Part shown: positions 18,518-27,692 of the stretch, in pieces
Position numbering within the stretch: the first letter of the stretch is position 1
How the letters are laid out: every line of letters starts with the position of its first letter
Assembly: GCF_037071985.1 (NCBI RefSeq)
Contig: NZ_JAXHDF010000005.1
Coordinates: 62,001 to 126,000, forward strand
Reading direction: 5' to 3'
DNA from: Pseudogracilibacillus sp037071985
GTDB taxonomy: Bacteria; Bacillota; Bacilli; Bacillales; Amphibacillaceae
Length of the DNA: 64,000 bases
The notes under the pieces: generated by a model
What the model saw: only the letters and a program-made list of their open reading frames with translations
What the model was told of the DNA's origin: nothing
Database searches by the model: none
Translations under genes and position numbers: made by a program

Positions 18518-19705
18518 TTATTTTAGTGCAGGAGATCGACGACGCCTATGTTTTTCAGGTATGTCACTCATTTCATTAACAGAGACTACTTCTTCCACTT
18601 TCTTTTGAGGAGGTGTCCAAAATTGTTCATTACCTGGTAAGTCATCAAACCAAGCAGCATCTTTTGGACAATCTAATACCATAAACCTTCCATAGTCACC
18701 ATCTCTTGCCTGATGAAACTTTAAATATGCTTTTCCGTCCTCGATTGCCAAGATTTCAACCTTTCCGGCTGTATGACTCATAGAGAGACGAACACGCTTA
18801 CCTAGTCCAGATGTTTTAGCTTTCGCTTCTTCAACAATATTGTATGCTTCCTCCAAAGTAAGTACAAAATCTTCATTCCCTCTTACTGGACGGTTAATAA
18901 AGAAATAATAAGGGGTTACGCCTGCCCATGATAGCTTATCCATCAGTTCTCCTAATACTTCCGGGTCATCATTAATTCCTTTTAAAACTGGAGTTTGATT
19001 GACTACAATCGCCCCTGCATCGTGCAATGCTTGAAAACCTTTGTAGGCTTCTTTAGTTATTTCGCGTGGGTGGTTTACGTGTGCCATTATATAGATTCTT
19101 TTATCATTTTTTGAATGCTTGCTAATCACATCAAGTAATTCCTTGTCTTCATATATACGCATTGGGTTAAAAACGGGTAGTTTGGATCCTACGCGGATGA
19201 TTTTAACATGATCAATTTCACGGAGACGTTCGAAAATCATATCTAATCTTCTTGCGGCTAAAATGAGAGGGTCTCCACCAGTAAGTAGGACATTATTTAT
19301 TTCTGGGTGTTCGCTTATGTATTTAATTCCAGGTTCTACATCAATCATTGCTTCTTTAACATCATTTCGGAATAAACGCTTTCTAAAACAATAGCGGCAA
19401 TATGCCCCACAAACTTCGGAACAGATGAGTAAAGCAGTAGTTGTATACTTATGTTGACATCCAGGAACAACATAATTGGTATCTTCATCTGAGGCGTCCC
19501 AGCGACCATAATCGGCTAACTCATTTGTGTTAGGAATAACTAGTTTTTTAATAGGATCTTCAGGGTCTTCCCAATCGATTAATCCTAGATAATAGTCATT
19601 TACTCGAAAAACAAACTTGTCTGTAATCGCTTTTAATTTTTCTCTTTCTTCTTTTGGAATTTGGGTAATCTGATCAATATCTGTAATATATCTTGGTTGT
19701 ACCAT
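18518..19705 (-). CDS. KamA-family radical SAM aminomutase-like enzyme
   Basis: A 395-residue member of the lysine 2,3-aminomutase family. The 4Fe-4S motif CGAYCRYC (C99, C103, C106) binds the SAM cluster, LTGGDPL near 141 is the SAM site, and Lys315 in HTAGKVE takes the place of the PLP lysine. Known for Clostridium lysine aminomutase: two Asp residues hold the substrate side-chain amine. The corresponding positions here read around N271 (FFINRP) and the SMSHTAGK segment, so lysine is doubtful as substrate. It is also shorter than B. subtilis KamA (about 470). Glutamate or another amino acid is possible. It starts with ATG after GGAGGAG. Confidence 0.8.
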   Translation of the reverse strand: MVQPRYITDIDQITQIPKEEREKLKAITDKFVFRVNDYYLGLIDWEDPEDPIKKLVIPNTNELADYGRWDASDEDTNYVVPGCQHKYTTTALLICSEVCGAYCRYCFRKRLFRNDVKEAMIDVEPGIKYISEHPEINNVLLTGGDPLILAARRLDMIFERLREIDHVKIIRVGSKLPVFNPMRIYEDKELLDVISKHSKNDKRIYIMAHVNHPREITKEAYKGFQALHDAGAIVVNQTPVLKGINDDPEVLGELMDKLSWAGVTPYYFFINRPVRGNEDFVLTLEEAYNIVEEAKAKTSGLGKRVRLSMSHTAGKVEILAIEDGKAYLKFHQARDGDYGRFMVLDCPKDAAWFDDLPGNEQFWTPPQKKVEEVVSVNEMSDIPEKHRRRRSPALK

Positions 19706-20098
19706 GTAATAAAATCTCCTCCATTTTTTTTAATTTTTTGACAGATTATGCGATAGCTAGTTACTTTTCGCACGAAGGTTCAGATAAATAATCTTTACCT
19801 ATGAATCTGCAAACCAAGCTGTAAATATATTAATAGATTGGAACATTACTATGAACATAACATAAAAATGAATATTATTCAAACGAGCTTTTGATTATTT
19901 ATGCTTTTCGAATGGATCAAAGGATTAATTCGAGATCCCTATTCAATGTAAACTCATACCAAATAGTAATCGCCCACTTTAAACTGTACAAAGCTATGTA
20001 AAATCTCTTCATATAAGAATCATAACTCTAGAGTAAAAAGTGAGCGAAATAGTACTATTATTTTATTTTCAGTTGTACGAAAATCCTGAATCTATCTG
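19706..20098. other. Gene-free AT-rich interval
   Basis: No supported frame, no clear hairpin with a T-tract and no repeat seen. It should hold the promoter of the KamA-like gene and the 3' untranslated end of the symporter gene. Confidence 0.4.
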
Positions 20099-21328
20099 TT
20101 ATTCATTCACTATTGGATTTTCTATCCATTCCTTTCCATCCAATTGTCTTGTTACTAACATACTTGCAACTGTATCACCGGTAGCATTTACCATTGTTGC
20201 AGGTGGGTCAACGACAACTCCGATAGCCGAGATGATAGGTAAAGCTTGAATTGGTAGGCCGTATAAAGTAACAATCATCATTTCTCCTATAAATCCACCA
20301 CCTGGAATACCACTCATAACAATTCCAGATAGGAGACAAATCCCAATTGCTGTAAGAAATGTACCGATACCTGAAAAGTCCATATTAAAAACTCCAAACA
20401 CAAATGCAATTTTTAACATGGCTGATAAACAAGAACCGTCCATATGAATGGTTGCCCCCAACGGTAAAACGGTTTCACGAATATCTTTTGGTACGCCTAT
20501 TTTTTGCGCAGCTTGTAAGTTTACCGGTAATGTAGCCACACTACTACCAGTACCTAAAGCTGTTGCAGCCGGGGCTAATATATTTTTCCAAAAACGGGTA
20601 ACTCCTACTTTGCCACCGGCCAAAAATGCATAAAAAGTAAAACCGATAAAAAAGTATAAAATAGAAACAGGATAATAGACGATAATTGCTTTTGCATAAT
20701 CTCCAATAAGTGCTGTTCCAAACTCACCTATTAATGATGCAAAATAGGCACCTAAACCAATTGGGGCATAATACATAATAATTTGAACTACTTTCATAAA
20801 CACTTCAGATCCGCCCGATAAAAATTTCGCAAACGGTCTTCCTTGCTCTCCTATTAGTCCAGTTGATACCCCAACTAGTACAGAGAAAATGATAAGTGCG
20901 AGCATATTTGAACGAGAAAATAAATCTACAAAATCAGGCACAGTGAATGTATTTACTAACTGTTCCGATATTGTCACTTCTTCTACATCGTCAGGTGTTT
21001 CAAGTGGAATATTTGCCTCTGTCCCTGTCGAAAACAGCACGGTCGCAGCTAACATAAATACAGAAGCAATAATTCCCGTTACGATAAAAACAGTCATCAT
21101 TGACCCCATGATTTTCCCTAATCTTCGCATGCTGTCCATATTTGCAATTGCTGAAGAAATAGAGAAAAAGACTAAAGGAATAACAACCATGAATAATAAA
21201 TTAATAAATATGTCCCCTAAAGGCTTGATAACATTTGCTTTCTCTCCAAAAACGAGTCCAATAATAGAACCAATTATTATGGATATGAGCAAAATAATTG
21301 GGAAACGGTAAGCTTTCAATTTTTGCAT
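20099..21328 (-). CDS. Dicarboxylate/amino acid:cation symporter (DAACS family)
   Basis: A 409-residue membrane carrier of the GltP/GltT/DctA type with about eight helices and two re-entrant loops. The loop signatures are TGSSVATLPVN near residue 261, MDGSCLSAM near 294 and SGIPGGGFIGE near 340; the last part has DPPATMVNATGD. It probably moves glutamate, aspartate or a C4-dicarboxylate with Na+ or H+. The ATG at 21328 is eight bases after AAGGAG. It lies 19 bp after dapF on the same strand, so co-transcription is likely. Confidence 0.85.
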   Translation of the reverse strand: MQKLKAYRFPIILLISIIIGSIIGLVFGEKANVIKPLGDIFINLLFMVVIPLVFFSISSAIANMDSMRRLGKIMGSMMTVFIVTGIIASVFMLAATVLFSTGTEANIPLETPDDVEEVTISEQLVNTFTVPDFVDLFSRSNMLALIIFSVLVGVSTGLIGEQGRPFAKFLSGGSEVFMKVVQIIMYYAPIGLGAYFASLIGEFGTALIGDYAKAIIVYYPVSILYFFIGFTFYAFLAGGKVGVTRFWKNILAPAATALGTGSSVATLPVNLQAAQKIGVPKDIRETVLPLGATIHMDGSCLSAMLKIAFVFGVFNMDFSGIGTFLTAIGICLLSGIVMSGIPGGGFIGEMMIVTLYGLPIQALPIISAIGVVVDPPATMVNATGDTVASMLVTRQLDGKEWIENPIVNE

Positions 21329-21347
21329 AATCATTTCTCCTTATCTA

Positions 21348-22181
21348 TTAACTAGTTTTGTATATTACTGTACCTTCAAAAACTATTTCTGCATTTCCTG
21401 TTAATGTGATGAATTCCACTAATTCAGAACAAATTTTAAAATCGATTATTACATATCCCCCTCTTGTTTTTACATGTATTGGAGGCTTAGTATAGTGAAG
21501 TAAAGAAGAGATAATAGCTGACGCTGTAGCACCTGATCCACATGCCAAAGTTTCTTCCTCTACACCACGTTCATATGTTCTGACAGCTATCTCATTCTGA
21601 TTAAGCACTCGTACACCATTTACATTGGTTCCCCTTGAAAATGCCTTATCGTACCGAATAGACCGACCAAGATTCTTAAAGTCTGTATCGTTCATCTCTT
21701 CTATATCTTCACTAAAATATACCGTATGCGGAACGCCTACTGAGCCGTAATGATAAATAAGTGGTTTTCCTTTATACAGCAATTTTTGTTGTAAACAGAC
21801 ATCTTTAATCATTACTTCAGGAAAATAAATTTCAACCTGTCCATTATCTAACACTTTTGCTCGATAATTACCATCTAACGTTTCAAAGCTCATCATTTTC
21901 TTACTTACGATACCGTTTACCCATGCATATTTCGCAATACATCTTGCACCATTCCCACACATTTCTCCTTCAGATCCATCTGCATTAAAATAGCGCATTC
22001 GAAAGTCAGTAACAGATGAATTTTCGACTAACATAAGCCCATTTGCACCAATATTAAATTTTCTTTCGCATAGTTTTTTAACAAAATCATGTAATGGTAT
22101 ATCTTTTAAAACGCCTTTTCGATTATCAATCATAATAAAATCATTACCGCAACCATGCATTTTGGTAAATTCGATTTCCAC
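21348..22181 (-). CDS. dapF: Diaminopimelate epimerase
   Basis: DapF converts LL- to meso-diaminopimelate for lysine and peptidoglycan. The paired catalytic cysteines are C75 in MCGNGARC and the one in LACGSGATA near residue 219. Length is 277 residues. The start is GTG at 22181 after AGGTGAG. It is divergent from prkA across 165 bp. Confidence 0.95.
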   Translation of the reverse strand: MEIEFTKMHGCGNDFIMIDNRKGVLKDIPLHDFVKKLCERKFNIGANGLMLVENSSVTDFRMRYFNADGSEGEMCGNGARCIAKYAWVNGIVSKKMMSFETLDGNYRAKVLDNGQVEIYFPEVMIKDVCLQQKLLYKGKPLIYHYGSVGVPHTVYFSEDIEEMNDTDFKNLGRSIRYDKAFSRGTNVNGVRVLNQNEIAVRTYERGVEEETLACGSGATASAIISSLLHYTKPPIHVKTRGGYVIIDFKICSELVEFITLTGNAEIVFEGTVIYKTS

Positions 22182-22285
22182 TTATCTCACCTAATTTATT
22201 GTTTATACATATTGTACCTATACGAGACTAGCAAAACAATATAATATTTTTTAGAAAACTAGGAATGAATTAGCTATGGTTACTT

Positions 22286-22314
22286 GCATCAATAACTATA
22301 CCTTTGCATAAGCT
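22286..22314 (+). promoter_or_regulatory. Possible sigma-E promoter for prkA
   Basis: GCATCAA, a 14-bp spacer and CATAAGCT. The -10 resembles the sigma-E consensus CATACANT and the -35 is a partial match. prkA is a sigma-E gene in B. subtilis. Confidence 0.3.
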
Positions 22315-22346
22315 GTATAAACCTCGATTAGATGGAGGGAGAATGA

Positions 22347-24242
22347 ATGGATATTTTAGATAAGCTAAAAAGTTATCGTCATGAAGAAGAAAGATTAAAA
22401 TGGGAAGGTACGTTCACCGAATATTTGGAAATTGTTAAACAACGTCCAGAAGTTGCTCAAACGGCCCATTCACGTGTATATAATATGATTAAAAGTGGAG
22501 GGATCACCGAAAAAGATAGTAAAAAAACATATCACTTCTTTGGGGAAGAGATTTTTGGATTAGAAGATGCGATGGAAAGATTAGTGGAAGAATACTTTCA
22601 TCCTGCAGCCAAACGACTTGATGTCAAAAAAAGAATTTTATTATTAATGGGTCCAGTTAGTGGTGGTAAATCAACAATCGTAACCTTATTAAAGAGAGGA
22701 TTAGAAAACTTTTCTCGAACTGAACAAGGTGCAGTATATGCAATCAAAGGATGCCCAATGCATGAAGATCCGCTTCATCTTATACCAAATCATTTACGAA
22801 AAGATTTTTATGAAGAATACGGTATTCAAATTGAAGGCAGTTTATCCCCTTTAAACACGATGAGATTAGAGACTGAGTATAATGGAAGAATTGAAGATGT
22901 AATGGTCGAACGGATCTTTTTCTCAGAAGATAAACGAGTAGGAATTGGGACCTTTAGTCCTTCTGATCCAAAATCACAAGATATTGCAGATTTAACTGGT
23001 AGTATTGACTTTTCTACCATTGCAGAATATGGGTCAGAATCCGATCCAAGAGCATATCGATTTGATGGAGAATTAAATAAAGCAAATCGAGGGATGATGG
23101 AGTTTCAAGAAATGTTAAAATGTGATGAAAAATTTCTTTGGCATTTATTATCCCTAACACAGGAAGGGAACTTCAAAGCGGGAAGATTTGCTTTAATAAG
23201 CGCGGATGAATTAATCGTGGCTCACACAAACGAAGCAGAATATCGAACCTTTATTTCCAATAAAAAGAATGAAGCACTGCACTCACGGATTATTGTCATG
23301 CCAATCCCTTATAATTTAAAAGTAAGTGAAGAAAAAAGAATTTATGAGAAAATGATTCGTCAAAGTGATATGAGAGACATTCATATTGCACCACACGCTC
23401 TAAAAATCGCAGCAATCTTTTCCGTTCTGACCAGATTGAAAAAACCAAAAAAACAAGGTATTGATTTAATAAAGAAACTGCGTTTATATGACGGAGAAAA
23501 TATTGAGGACGGCAATAAAATTAATATTGATGAATTAAAAAATGAATTTCCAGATGAAGGATTGAGTGGTATCGACCCTCGATATGTTATTAATCGAATT
23601 TCATCGGCAATTATTCGAAAGGATACAAAATCGATTAATGCTTTAGATGTGTTACGTTCGTTAAAAGAAGGATTAGACCAGCATCCTTCTATTTCTATAG
23701 AAGATCGAGAGAACTATTTAAACTATATTTCATTAGCCCGTAAAGAATATGATGAAATTGCAAAAAAAGAAGTCCAAAAAGCATTTGTTTATTCGTATGA
23801 AGAATCTGCAAAAACACTTATGGATAATTATTTGGATAATGTAGAAGCTTATTGTCACAATAATAAATTACGAGATCCGCTCACCGGAGATGAAATGAAT
23901 CCAAATGAAAAATTAATGCGTTCCATTGAGGAACAGATTGGAATTTCTGAAAATGCGAAAAAGTCATTTAGAGAAGAAATTTTAATCCGGATTTCCGTGT
24001 ATGCAAGAAAAGGAAAGCAATTTGACTACAATTCTCATCAACGATTACGAGAAGCTATTCAGAAAAAGCTTTTTGCTGACTTAAAAGACGTAGTAAAAAT
24101 TACTACTACATCAAAAACGCCTGATGAATCTCAATTAAAAAAGATTAATGATGTAATAGCAAGATTAATTGATGAGCATGGGTATAATTCTGTCTCTGCA
24201 AACGAACTATTACAATACGTTGGTAGCTTATTAAATCGATAA
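22347..24242 (+). CDS. prkA: PrkA AAA+ serine protein kinase/protease-like sporulation protein
   Basis: A 631-residue member of the PrkA/YeaG family. The AAA+ P-loop is GPVSGGKST (102-110), and a C-terminal domain resembling protein kinases follows. In B. subtilis PrkA is made in the mother cell and affects sporulation; reported activities include Ser kinase and Lon-like protease. It is the first of a prkA-yhbH-spoVR cluster conserved in many bacteria (yeaG-yeaH-ycgB in enterics). The ATG is preceded by GGAGGGAGA. Confidence 0.95.
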   Translation: MDILDKLKSYRHEEERLKWEGTFTEYLEIVKQRPEVAQTAHSRVYNMIKSGGITEKDSKKTYHFFGEEIFGLEDAMERLVEEYFHPAAKRLDVKKRILLLMGPVSGGKSTIVTLLKRGLENFSRTEQGAVYAIKGCPMHEDPLHLIPNHLRKDFYEEYGIQIEGSLSPLNTMRLETEYNGRIEDVMVERIFFSEDKRVGIGTFSPSDPKSQDIADLTGSIDFSTIAEYGSESDPRAYRFDGELNKANRGMMEFQEMLKCDEKFLWHLLSLTQEGNFKAGRFALISADELIVAHTNEAEYRTFISNKKNEALHSRIIVMPIPYNLKVSEEKRIYEKMIRQSDMRDIHIAPHALKIAAIFSVLTRLKKPKKQGIDLIKKLRLYDGENIEDGNKINIDELKNEFPDEGLSGIDPRYVINRISSAIIRKDTKSINALDVLRSLKEGLDQHPSISIEDRENYLNYISLARKEYDEIAKKEVQKAFVYSYEESAKTLMDNYLDNVEAYCHNNKLRDPLTGDEMNPNEKLMRSIEEQIGISENAKKSFREEILIRISVYARKGKQFDYNSHQRLREAIQKKLFADLKDVVKITTTSKTPDESQLKKINDVIARLIDEHGYNSVSANELLQYVGSLLNR

Positions 24243-24253
24243 AACAGTGGATA

Positions 24254-24287
24254 AACAAGGCTAGTTTTTTAGTCTTGTTTTTTTTTA
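24254..24287 (+). terminator. Terminator after prkA
   Basis: Stem AACAAGGCTA/TAGTCTTGTT (one G-U pair) followed by a run of T. It separates prkA from yhbH, which has its own putative promoter. Confidence 0.75.
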
Positions 24288-24313
24288 TTCGACTTCGTAT
24301 CAAAGGAGTATTA

Positions 24314-24343
24314 GACAATTAATTCTTGCCTTATGCATAGAAT
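24314..24343 (+). promoter_or_regulatory. Probable sigma-E promoter for yhbH
   Basis: GACAATT, a 15-bp spacer and CATAGAAT. The -10 matches CATACANT at all but one base, and five of seven -35 positions fit. It is 41 bp before the yhbH start. Confidence 0.45.
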
Positions 24344-24384
24344 ATAACAACTTTAAGTAATTATTTGTTTAGGAGGGAAAGAGA

Positions 24385-25539
24385 GTGGAAGAAAACAAAA
24401 GTTTTATGATTTCGCAAGATAACTGGTCCCTCCATCGTAAAGGGTATCAAGACCAACAACGTCATCTGGATAAAGTTAAAGAAGCGATAAAAAACAATTT
24501 ACCTGAAATAATCAGTGAAGAAAGTATCGTTACTTCTGACGGTCAAGATATCATTAAAATACCAATCCGTTCTTTAGATGAATATAAAATTCGCTACAAT
24601 CATGAAAAAACTAAACATGTTGGTCAAGGAGATGGAGACAGTAGTGTTGGAGATGTCATCGCTCAAGACCCAAACCAGGCATCTAAACAAGGAAAAGGAA
24701 ATGGTGCCGGAGAGGAACCTGGAGTTGATTATTATGAAGCAGAAATATCCATTGCTGAAATTGAAAATGTTCTCTTTAATGAGTTAGAACTTCCTAATTT
24801 ACAAGAAAAAGATTCAAAAGAAATCAAAACGAGTAATATCGAATTTAATGATGTCAGAAAAAAAGGGTTAATGGGCAATATTGACAAAAAAAGAACTATT
24901 TTAACTGCTTTAAAAAGGAATGCAACCGATGGAAAAGCTACCATAGCCCCGATAATGAACGATGACTTACGTTTTAAAACCTGGAATGAAGAAATAAAAT
25001 ATGAATCAAATGCAGTTGTTTTAGCAATGATGGACACTAGTGGTTCAATGGGAAACTTTGAAAAGTATATGTCTAGAAGCTTTTTCTTTTGGATGACTCG
25101 ATTTTTACGAACAAAATATGAATCTGTCGACATTGCGTTTATTGCCCACCATACGAAAGCGAAGGAAGTAACAGAAGAGGAGTTTTTTTATAAAGGAGAA
25201 AGTGGAGGAACGATCTGTTCATCTGCATATGAAAAAGCACTCGAATTAATAGATGAAAGATATCCACCAAGCCAATATAATATTTATCCGTTTCATTTTT
25301 CAGATGGTGATAACTTAACTTCAGATAATCCAAATTGTTTAACTCTCATAAAAGAGATTATGAAAGTTGCCAATATTTTTGGGTATGGCGAAGTAAATGC
25401 GTATCGAAGATATTCCACTTTAATGAGCGCTTACCGTAGAATCGAAAATCCAAAATTTCGTCATTATATTTTAAAAGAAAAACAAGATGTGTACCATGCA
25501 TTAAAAAGCTTTTTTCGCAAAGAAATGATTGCTACGTAA
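24385..25539 (+). CDS. yhbH: Sporulation protein YhbH (YeaH family)
   Basis: A 384-residue protein of the YeaH/YhbH family (DUF444). The C-terminal part has a von Willebrand A-like fold with a metal-site motif near residue 217 (AMMDTSGSMGNFEK). It works with PrkA and SpoVR homologues; the biochemical role is unclear. In B. subtilis it is expressed in sporulation. The start is GTG, seven bases after GGAGGG. It lies 34 bp before spoVR. Confidence 0.93.
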   Translation: MEENKSFMISQDNWSLHRKGYQDQQRHLDKVKEAIKNNLPEIISEESIVTSDGQDIIKIPIRSLDEYKIRYNHEKTKHVGQGDGDSSVGDVIAQDPNQASKQGKGNGAGEEPGVDYYEAEISIAEIENVLFNELELPNLQEKDSKEIKTSNIEFNDVRKKGLMGNIDKKRTILTALKRNATDGKATIAPIMNDDLRFKTWNEEIKYESNAVVLAMMDTSGSMGNFEKYMSRSFFFWMTRFLRTKYESVDIAFIAHHTKAKEVTEEEFFYKGESGGTICSSAYEKALELIDERYPPSQYNIYPFHFSDGDNLTSDNPNCLTLIKEIMKVANIFGYGEVNAYRRYSTLMSAYRRIENPKFRHYILKEKQDVYHALKSFFRKEMIAT

Positions 25540-25573
25540 ATGCTATATTCAGTCTTTTTATTAAGGAGGGATC

Positions 25574-26986
25574 TTGTTGAATGATTTTAATAAACTCCAT
25601 ACAGCCATTGAAGAAATTACTGAAATAGCAACCGGATTTGGACTTGACTTTTTCCCAATGCGTTATGAAATATGCCCAGCCGATATTATTTATACTTTTG
25701 GAGCTTATGGAATGCCTACTCGATTCACTCATTGGAGTTTTGGTAAACAATTTCATAAAATGAAACTCCATTATGATCTTGGTCTAAGTCAAATTTATGA
25801 ATTAGTTATTAATTCAAATCCTTGTTATGCTTTTTTACTTGATACAAATAGTCTTATTCAAAATAAATTAATTATCGCTCACGTATTAGCCCATAGTGAC
25901 TTTTTTAAAAATAATATTCGCTTTTCCAATACTAGACGAGACATGGTTGAAAGCATGGCTGCTACTGCAGAACGAATTTCACAATATGAAAGAACGTACG
26001 GAAAAGAGGAAGTTGAAAAGTTTTTGGATGCTATTCTATCCATTCAAGAGCATATCGATCCGTCAATTACAAAGGCAAAATTTAAACATCGAACAGACCA
26101 ATATGACGAAATTGCCCCAAGTCAAAATAAAACACCGTATGATGACTTATGGGATTTAGATTCTAAAATAACTAATGATTTAACGAAGAATCGGGAGAAA
26201 AAAATACCGCCACAACCTGAAAAGGACTTATTGCTCTTTATCGAAACGTATAGTCGTAATTTAGAACCTTGGCAGAGGGATATATTAACGATGATGCGAG
26301 AAGAAATGCTCTATTTTTGGCCACAGTTAGAAACTAAGATAATGAATGAAGGATGGGCCTCCTACTGGCACCAGCGAATACTAAGAGAAATGGATTTGAC
26401 AACGGATGAAACAATTGAATTCGCAAAGCTAAATTCCGGGGTCGTGCAACCATCTAAAACATCTATTAACCCTTACTATCTAGGCTTAAAGATGTTTGAG
26501 GATATTGAAAGAATATATGATAATCCTACAGAAGAAATGAGAAAAAATGGAATCAAACCTCACTCTGGTCGAGAAATGATATTTGAAGTACGTGAAATTG
26601 AATCAGATATTTCTTTTATCCGTAATTTTCTAACAAAAGATTTAGTTGAACAAGAAGATCTGTATCTTTTTCAAAAACAAAACAACGCTTACCGTATCAC
26701 AGATAAAGATTTTGAGGAAATAAGAAATCAATTAATTACAACGAGAGTTAATGGAGGTTTTCCTTATATATATGTAGAAAATGGAGATTACTCACGTAAT
26801 GGTGAACTATATTTAGTCCACGGTTATGAAAATACGGAGCTTGATCTCGCTTATTTAGAACATGTTCTCAAGTATATTTACGAGTTATGGGGAAGAACTG
26901 TTCATATAGAAACAGTAGTAGAAAATAAGAGTACAGTCTTTTCATTCAATGGAGAAAAACAAATGCAGCGCAAAATATACAATTGA
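25574..26986 (+). CDS. spoVR: Stage V sporulation protein R
   Basis: A 470-residue SpoVR homologue, needed for proper spore cortex in B. subtilis. Typical motifs are EGWASYWHQRILREMDL near residue 256 and SGREMIFEVREIESD near 333. The start is TTG: two adjacent TTG codons (25574 and 25577) follow GGAGGG, and either could serve. It is the last gene of the prkA-yhbH-spoVR cluster. Confidence 0.93.
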   Translation: MLNDFNKLHTAIEEITEIATGFGLDFFPMRYEICPADIIYTFGAYGMPTRFTHWSFGKQFHKMKLHYDLGLSQIYELVINSNPCYAFLLDTNSLIQNKLIIAHVLAHSDFFKNNIRFSNTRRDMVESMAATAERISQYERTYGKEEVEKFLDAILSIQEHIDPSITKAKFKHRTDQYDEIAPSQNKTPYDDLWDLDSKITNDLTKNREKKIPPQPEKDLLLFIETYSRNLEPWQRDILTMMREEMLYFWPQLETKIMNEGWASYWHQRILREMDLTTDETIEFAKLNSGVVQPSKTSINPYYLGLKMFEDIERIYDNPTEEMRKNGIKPHSGREMIFEVREIESDISFIRNFLTKDLVEQEDLYLFQKQNNAYRITDKDFEEIRNQLITTRVNGGFPYIYVENGDYSRNGELYLVHGYENTELDLAYLEHVLKYIYELWGRTVHIETVVENKSTVFSFNGEKQMQRKIYN

Positions 26987-27088
26987 GCAAATATTTTGCT
27001 GTTTCGTGGATACGTATTCGAGATTTTTAACTATATATTTTTCTTTTCACTTAACTTTACGCGTAAATTTACAAGAATGAATCCTCGA

Positions 27089-27116
27089 TAAAAAGAGCCC
27101 TAAAAAATTAGGGCTC
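27089..27116 (-). terminator. Terminator of the RD/Cys-rich gene
   Basis: Stem GAGCCCTAA/TTAGGGCTC with TTTTTATC on the minus strand, just past the stop at 27125. The reverse reading may also help end spoVR transcripts. Confidence 0.8.
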
Positions 27117-27124
27117 ATAGTATT

Positions 27125-27385
27125 TTACCATCTTTCTCTACAGCGGCAAATGAATCTGTGATTACGTTCTCTCCATCGCTCACATCTATCACAGCCACAC
27201 CAATCGCTATAACCACCTCTAAAGTCGTCTCTGTCACAATCTCTATGATGGTCTCTGTCATGATCTCTATCACGTTCGCGACATCGACAAATAAACCGAT
27301 CACGTTCACGATCACGATCATGTCTTCTAGTTTCTCTACACCTACAAATAAGTCTAACTCTATCTCGATCTCGTTCAAAACTCAT
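27125..27385 (-). CDS. Small Arg/Asp/Cys-rich protein, probable late-sporulation product (family member 1)
   Basis: An 86-residue, highly charged protein with RD dipeptide runs and three related modules: RLICRCRET, RFICRCRERD and RFICRCRERW. It has no signal peptide or membrane segment. The ATG is eight bases after GGAGGG. The other-frame reading at 27115-27378 is low-complexity shadow. Upstream sequence is shared with the tiny genes at 46904 and 61561, including a sigma-K-like -10. The repetitive, charged, Cys-rich make-up fits a coat or crust component, but this is inference. Confidence 0.65.
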   Translation of the reverse strand: MSFERDRDRVRLICRCRETRRHDRDRERDRFICRCRERDRDHDRDHHRDCDRDDFRGGYSDWCGCDRCERWRERNHRFICRCRERW

Positions 27386-27431
27386 AGACTAATCCCTCCA
27401 AATTTAAAGTAAAAACGGCTGGCTTCACTAA

Positions 27432-27468
27432 TAATATATGAAAGGATATTGTATCTGTTCGGACAAAC
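27432..27468 (-). promoter_or_regulatory. Shared upstream block, copy 1 (sigma-K-like promoter)
   Basis: Minus strand: GTTTGTCC, then 20 bases, then CATATATTATTA. The -10 fits CATANNNTA, and an AC dinucleotide lies 16 bases before it, as in sigma-K promoters. The same layout occurs at 47022-47057 and 61799-61835. Confidence 0.55.
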
Positions 27469-27630
27469 CGTCTGATTAAAAAGTCTTTTTTAAATTTGTA
27501 GTAAATAACAATCTTCTCTCATAATCCCCCTTCCCTTAAACCATAACCAAATTGATAAATACTCACTAGCCCATAAATGCTGGAACGACAAGATATCCAT
27601 ATTTAGATTCAACTATTTTTTGACGTTCAC

Positions 27631-27658
27631 TAATATTTAGACAAAAAATACATATGAT
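27631..27658 (+). promoter_or_regulatory. Probable sigma-E promoter for the small membrane gene
   Basis: TAATATT (full match to KMATATT), a 13-bp spacer and CATATGAT (six of eight to CATACANT), 35 bp before the ATG. Confidence 0.5.
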
Positions 27659-27692
27659 ACTTTTACATTCAAACATCATAGGAGTTGGCCTG

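Noticed and set aside
23700..26986. prkA-yhbH-spoVR as an unusual defence-like cluster
   Set aside because: AAA kinase, vWA-like protein and SpoVR together can look like a novel system, but this is the well-known yeaG-yeaH-ycgB type sporulation/stress cluster.
27115..27378. Alternative minus frame over the RD/Cys-rich gene
   Set aside because: A low-complexity shadow rich in Val/Ile/Glu; the frame with GGAGGG spacing and CRC modules is the real one.
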